A stretch of DNA of 64,000 nucleotides from an uncultured Alphaproteobacteria bacterium. Its GTDB lineage: Bacteria > Pseudomonadota > Alphaproteobacteria > Thalassobaculales > Thalassobaculaceae. The translations under genes were made by a program, and so were the position numbers. Below are positions 63,194-64,000 of this stretch, one piece after another. Each line of letters opens with the position of its first letter. The first letter of the stretch is position 1. The notes under the pieces were generated by a model. That model was not told the origin of the DNA. It saw only the letters and a program-made list of their open reading frames with translations, and did not search any database. The DNA lies in contig CALMRI010000026.1 of assembly GCA_937776645.1 (NCBI GenBank), positions 1 through 64,000 on the forward strand, in the 5' to 3' direction.

Positions 63194-64000
63194 ATGAACA
63201 TTCAAGTCGCGGATCGCTCGACGAGCGCCTCCAAGGGTAAAGTCAAGCAGGCTATCGCGGATTGCGATATTCATCCCAGCCCGAAATCGCTTGAGATCGA
63301 GATCTATCCGTATCTTTCGAAGCGCTGGCGGTCTTATCTGGAAAGCTATGGCTTCATCTATCGTCAGGGCTTTCCGAATGGGCCGGCCTTTCCCAAGGGA
63401 CAGCCCGACGCCGCACGCCGCGACGCCTACCCACCGAATGGCGGTCGTCCCGGCAGCGACCTTGAATTCATGCGAGAGCAACATCTCGACCCGAACAATG
63501 TTCAGCTCGGCATCCTCAACCCGTTAAAAAGTGGTCAGGGCCTGCAAAACAGCGATTTCGCCGAAGCCTATTGCCGGGCAGTGAACGAGTGGCAAATCGC
63601 CGAATGGACCTCGAAAGAGTCGCGCCTCAAGGCCTCGCTCATGGTGCCGTTCGAGGATGCCAAGGCCTCGGTCGCCGAGATCGATCACTGGGCCGGCAAC
63701 CCGCATTTCGCCCAGGTACTGCTGCTCAGCCGAACCATCGAACCGCTTGGTCAGCGTCGCTATTGGCCGATCTACGAAGCCGCCTGCCGGGCTAATTTGC
63801 CGGTTGCCGTGCATGCCTTCGGCTATGGCGGCACGCCGGTTACCGGTGGTGGTTGGCCGTCCTTCTATATCGAGGAGATGGTCGGCCATGCTGAGAACAC
63901 CCAGTCGCTGTTGACCAGCATGGTGATCGAGGGTGTGTTCGAACGCTTCCCAACCTTGAAAGTGATCCTGGTCGAGGCCGGGTTCGCCTGGCTTCCCGCC
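63194..64000 (+). CDS. Amidohydrolase 2 family paralogue, cut by window end
   Basis: 269 codons visible, start at 63194 with AGGAGG in front; the frame runs off the window. AIADCDIHPSPKSLEIEIYP gives the same D-x-H opening as its upstream neighbour, preceded here by a longer N-terminus and an insert (about residues 60-85, rich in Pro/Gly/Asn) absent from it. NLPVAVHAFGYGGTPVTGGGWP (AVHAFGYGG) supplies the second His and VILVEAGFAWLPA the late strand. Clear paralogue of 62090-63157 but well diverged, so an old tandem pair with perhaps different substrates. Confidence 0.9.
   Translation, partial: MNIQVADRSTSASKGKVKQAIADCDIHPSPKSLEIEIYPYLSKRWRSYLESYGFIYRQGFPNGPAFPKGQPDAARRDAYPPNGGRPGSDLEFMREQHLDPNNVQLGILNPLKSGQGLQNSDFAEAYCRAVNEWQIAEWTSKESRLKASLMVPFEDAKASVAEIDHWAGNPHFAQVLLLSRTIEPLGQRRYWPIYEAACRANLPVAVHAFGYGGTPVTGGGWPSFYIEEMVGHAENTQSLLTSMVIEGVFERFPTLKVILVEAGFAWLPA

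Noticed and set aside
1-64000. CRISPR arrays, tRNA or rRNA genes, phage or conjugation modules
   Set aside because: Looked for regular direct repeats with spacers, tRNA-like stems and typical structural or transfer proteins; none seen.

Overview
The window looks like chromosomal DNA of a GC-rich alphaproteobacterium, probably close to the Rhodospirillales. The main grounds are conserved housekeeping blocks: trpF-trpB-trpA-accD-folC facing trxA-addA-addB-(amgK-murU)-tsaE, a LapA-domain gene just before trpF, and a class II DAHP synthase. No tRNA, rRNA, CRISPR array, prophage or intact insertion sequence was seen. Both edges cut genes: a flavoprotein at base 1 and an amidohydrolase at base 64000.

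Layout. Bases 1-5.4 kb (minus strand) carry a dienoyl-CoA-reductase-like flavoprotein, a glutamine amidotransferase overlapping a nicotinate-phosphoribosyltransferase-like gene, and DAHP synthase. Bases 5.4-24.1 kb are accessory: DUF2817 peptidase-like protein, an AT-rich orphan gene, an omega-aminotransferase, TauD- and PhyH-type dioxygenases, a DMT exporter, amidohydrolase, luciferase-like enzyme, aspartoacylase-like enzyme, MFS exporter and a ThDP enzyme. These are mixed with dead genes: a histidine kinase, a glycosyltransferase, an alpha/beta hydrolase, an FAD monooxygenase and a MocR regulator. Bases 24.2-40.7 kb are the conserved housekeeping core, whose far end holds a broken PAS sensor gene. 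Bases 40.7-49.5 kb form a gamma-glutamyl/lactam module: hyuB-hyuA, a 66-residue protein and amidase, a divergent gamma-glutamyltransferase, and glutamate dehydrogenase. Bases 49.5-64 kb hold a dead secretin gene, a second PhyH and a second TauD gene, a single-chain CydDC-like ABC exporter, small alpha/beta-barrel proteins, and a second hyuB-hyuA pair divergent from two amidohydrolase paralogues.

How it fits together. The accessory parts suggest a scavenger of amides, lactams, hydantoins, gamma-glutamyl compounds and oxidisable organics. Ggt, the 5-oxoprolinase-like HyuAB and glutamate dehydrogenase could in principle feed gamma-glutamyl compounds to 2-oxoglutarate, which the Fe(II)/2-oxoglutarate dioxygenases also consume (inference). 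At least seven recognisable gene relics in 64 kb point to ongoing gene loss.

Most notable items: a fused AmgK-MurU cell-wall recycling enzyme; an 18-bp tandem repeat, likely a MocR operator, left beside the dead MocR gene; a flavoprotein keeping only one of four expected Fe-S cysteines; and a hairpin repeat found just downstream of both tauD-like genes. I did not find a clearly new multi-gene system. The strongest candidates for unexplored biology are the amidotransferase/phosphoribosyltransferase pair and the two hyu modules.
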